From assembly GCA_947646015.1 (NCBI GenBank), contig CANSEY010000008.1, forward strand, positions 62,001 through 126,000: DNA of 64,000 nucleotides, read 5' to 3'. Below, in pieces: positions 61,980-64,000 of this stretch (positions within the stretch are counted from its first letter, which is position 1; every line of letters starts with the position of its first letter). Both the position numbers and the translations under genes were made by a program. Origin of the DNA: an uncultured Bacteroides sp. (lineage in GTDB: Bacteria; Bacteroidota; Bacteroidia; Bacteroidales; Bacteroidaceae). The notes under the pieces were generated by a model that saw only the letters and a program-made list of their open reading frames with translations, searched no databases and was not told where the DNA came from.

Positions 61980-64000
61980 TTAGAATGTCAATTGCACACC
62001 TAAATTCACAACACGTTGATTCATGTATGCATCACCTGCTGTATTTGTTTTAATTTCAGGGTCTTGCTGATATTTATCATAACCTGTAAATGTCAACAAA
62101 TTGTAAGCATTCACATAGAAACGAATATTGTCTATAGCTTTCGGCAATATCTTCTTTGGAAGTTGATATCCCAAATCGACTGTTTTCAAACGAATATACC
62201 AAGCATTAATCAGCCAGAAATCTGACATATAGGTACTGGCACTATTAATTGTAGAAGGATTGGTTGTCAAACGCGGGAAATCTATTTGTTCACCATTTTG
62301 GTAGCGTTCCAATGTCCAACGACTGGTATGGATAGGTTGGAACTGACTCTTGAACGACTCAATACCTGTACCATTAATAGCAAAGCTATAATCGAATGAA
62401 CCTTGGAACAATACATTGAAGCTAAATCCTCGCCAGTATCCACCAAACGACCATCCTAAAGTAGTAGAAGGCAAGTTCGGTTTACCAATAGCTCCTTTAT
62501 CATAATCATCAATCGTTCCATCATTATTTAAATCGGCATATTTCAAATCACCGGCTTGTACTGGGATATCTGTATAAGGAGTTGCCGGGGCATCTGAAGC
62601 ACCAGATTGTATCTTTGCAACATCTTCCGGAGTATAATACCCAATCCATTTATAACCAAACGGCTGGTTCAATGGTTTTCCGGTCTCTGCCAACCACGGA
62701 TATCTCTGCTGAGCTTCAGCCTTATAATCGACTTTATTCTTTGCATAAGAGAAAACTAAATTTGTATTAAAATCAAAATCACCAAAACGATCCTGATAGC
62801 TAATCTGCCCGTCAAAACCTTGATTAGTTGTCTTAGCTATATTGTTCGGAGAAAAGCCGATACCAAGAACCAACGGAACATCATTTCTCGTCACCAATTG
62901 GTCATAACGTTTATCTAAAAAGTAGTCGATAGTAAACGAGAACTTATCTAAAAAGTTCATATCCAAACCGATATCAAACTTCTTTGCCTTTTCCCAAGTA
63001 GCATTAGGAGTTCCCAAATCCCCTTCTTTATAACCATCTGTGAATTTTGGATAATCACCAAAGGAATAACCATCACCCTTCTGATATACCTGATCATACA
63101 AATAACGGTTACCTGCTGCCACATCCGAACCAACCAGACCATAAGAGGCTCTCACTTTCAAAAGTTGCACTTTATCTGCCAGCCAATCTACGTTCTTAAA
63201 AAAGTCTTCTTCCGAAATGGCATAACCAACGCCCACTGCAGGGAAGAATCCAAAACGGTTATTCCTGCCGAAACGGTCGGTTCCGTTATAAGCCATATTG
63301 AGATCAATCAAATATTTGCTTTTATACTTATACCCCATTGTCAAGGTATATCCCTCAAAGTTGCTGGGAACAGCCGCTGATACAAGCCCATCTCTATCTA
63401 CTGTAGTAGTCTGAAGATTGTACAGAAACATAGCACTGATGTCGTGATCTCCTCCATTAAATACACGAGCATAGTTCACCGAAGCCTGGATATTCAAATC
63501 TTTGGTAGCCTTATCCGTACCACTGGTCACCGAAAACGTTCCATAATCATACACCTTATTCGGATTAATTACATATCCATTAGTTGACGAATCGTAATGA
63601 TAGGTAGGATATTGAGATCGGTTTGCCTGACGATGATTTTCATCTACACTTGAATACGCCAAACGATAATTGGCAGAAAGTCCCTCAGTCAGGAAATCCA
63701 TTTTCCAAGTAGCACCATACAGAATATTATTATCATTACGACGGGTACGCTTATAACCTTCATTTGCCAAACGAGCATTCAAGGTTGGTTTATACCCTTC
63801 TGTATCATTGAGATAAGCATAAGAACCATCAGGATTCAATACCGGAGCTGAATAAGGATGCATTTTTGAGAAGTCGTAAATTTCACCTGTTGCATTCATA
63901 TTACAAGGTTCATTGATATTCATAAAACGCGATGATATATCCAAACGCATACTTAGGTTATCCGTCACAGCAAAGTCAATGTTAGTACGATAATTAAAAC
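61980..64000 (-). CDS. SusC/RagA-family TonB-dependent transporter, C-terminal part
   Basis: The frame is open through the right edge of the window (the last visible codons encode FNYRTNIDFAVTDNL), so the signal peptide, carboxypeptidase-like domain and plug lie outside. What is visible is the beta-barrel: DRFGRNNRFGFFPAVGVGYA, WLADKVQLLKVRASYGLVGS, GLDMNFLDKFSFTIDYFLDK, DLNNDGTIDDYDKGAIGKPN, and a terminal VNLGVQLTF with the closing Phe. About 673 residues are present. It imports the glycan processed by the downstream GH92/GH130/GH43 genes. No SusD follows it. Confidence 0.95.
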   Translation of the reverse strand, partial: FNYRTNIDFAVTDNLSMRLDISSRFMNINEPCNMNATGEIYDFSKMHPYSAPVLNPDGSYAYLNDTEGYKPTLNARLANEGYKRTRRNDNNILYGATWKMDFLTEGLSANYRLAYSSVDENHRQANRSQYPTYHYDSSTNGYVINPNKVYDYGTFSVTSGTDKATKDLNIQASVNYARVFNGGDHDISAMFLYNLQTTTVDRDGLVSAAVPSNFEGYTLTMGYKYKSKYLIDLNMAYNGTDRFGRNNRFGFFPAVGVGYAISEEDFFKNVDWLADKVQLLKVRASYGLVGSDVAAGNRYLYDQVYQKGDGYSFGDYPKFTDGYKEGDLGTPNATWEKAKKFDIGLDMNFLDKFSFTIDYFLDKRYDQLVTRNDVPLVLGIGFSPNNIAKTTNQGFDGQISYQDRFGDFDFNTNLVFSYAKNKVDYKAEAQQRYPWLAETGKPLNQPFGYKWIGYYTPEDVAKIQSGASDAPATPYTDIPVQAGDLKYADLNNDGTIDDYDKGAIGKPNLPSTTLGWSFGGYWRGFSFNVLFQGSFDYSFAINGTGIESFKSQFQPIHTSRWTLERYQNGEQIDFPRLTTNPSTINSASTYMSDFWLINAWYIRLKTVDLGYQLPKKILPKAIDNIRFYVNAYNLLTFTGYDKYQQDPEIKTNTAGDAYMNQRVVNLGVQLTF

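Overview
This is a 64 kb stretch of a gut Bacteroides chromosome. The evidence is SusC/SusD-type outer-membrane glycan uptake pairs, a hybrid two-component system (HTCS) regulator, many lipoprotein and periplasmic carbohydrate-active enzymes, a MurF-alanine racemase fusion, GSCFA and Dna2-like proteins, and -7 boxes of the Bacteroides TAnnTTTG type. From memory only (no search was run), the gene order resembles the homogalacturonan (pectin) locus of Bacteroides thetaiotaomicron and its flank. I would call it B. thetaiotaomicron or a close relative.

Region 1 (1-35.5 kb) is a pectin utilisation locus. A leftward operon (9255 to 334) encodes a PL1 pectate lyase, a DUF4957-type surface lipoprotein, SusC and SusD. 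A rightward set (11600 to 21543) encodes two tandem PL1 lyases, then SusC, SusD and a second DUF4957-type lipoprotein. Between them sit a LytTR regulator and a LiaF-like membrane protein. A second leftward operon (31063 to 22432) encodes a GH105 unsaturated galacturonidase, a CE8 pectin methylesterase, a CE12-CE8 fusion esterase and the HTCS. A rightward operon (31365 to 35492) encodes an orphan galactitol-EIIC-type permease, a KduI carrying a signal peptide, and an ExuT-like hexuronate transporter. Inferred flow: de-esterification (CE8, CE12) and lyase cleavage (PL1), uptake through SusC/D, GH105 release of 4,5-unsaturated galacturonate in the periplasm, KduI isomerisation, also in the periplasm, and import across the inner membrane. 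At least three of the promoters share one cis-element, so the HTCS probably coordinates them.

Region 2 (35.5-49.7 kb) is mostly housekeeping: a Dna2-like nuclease-helicase, TatC/TatA, MurF-Alr, a GSCFA protein, Dxs, and TrkA/TrkH potassium uptake. It carries several low-complexity palindromes (one inside murF-alr, one between trkA and trkH) and two candidate small RNAs.

Region 3 (49.8-64.0 kb) is a second, leftward polysaccharide utilisation locus cut by the right edge: SusC (N-terminus missing), a DUF5005-like lipoprotein where SusD is expected, a sialate-O-acetylesterase-type enzyme, two GH92 alpha-mannosidase-family proteins, a GH130 lipoprotein, a GH43 enzyme and an SGNH esterase. A mannose-containing glycan is the likely target.

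The least explained sequence is the 0.9 kb between 21544 and 22431. It holds two different degenerate tandem arrays, each with a strict 22-bp period. No tRNA, rRNA, CRISPR array or insertion sequence was seen.
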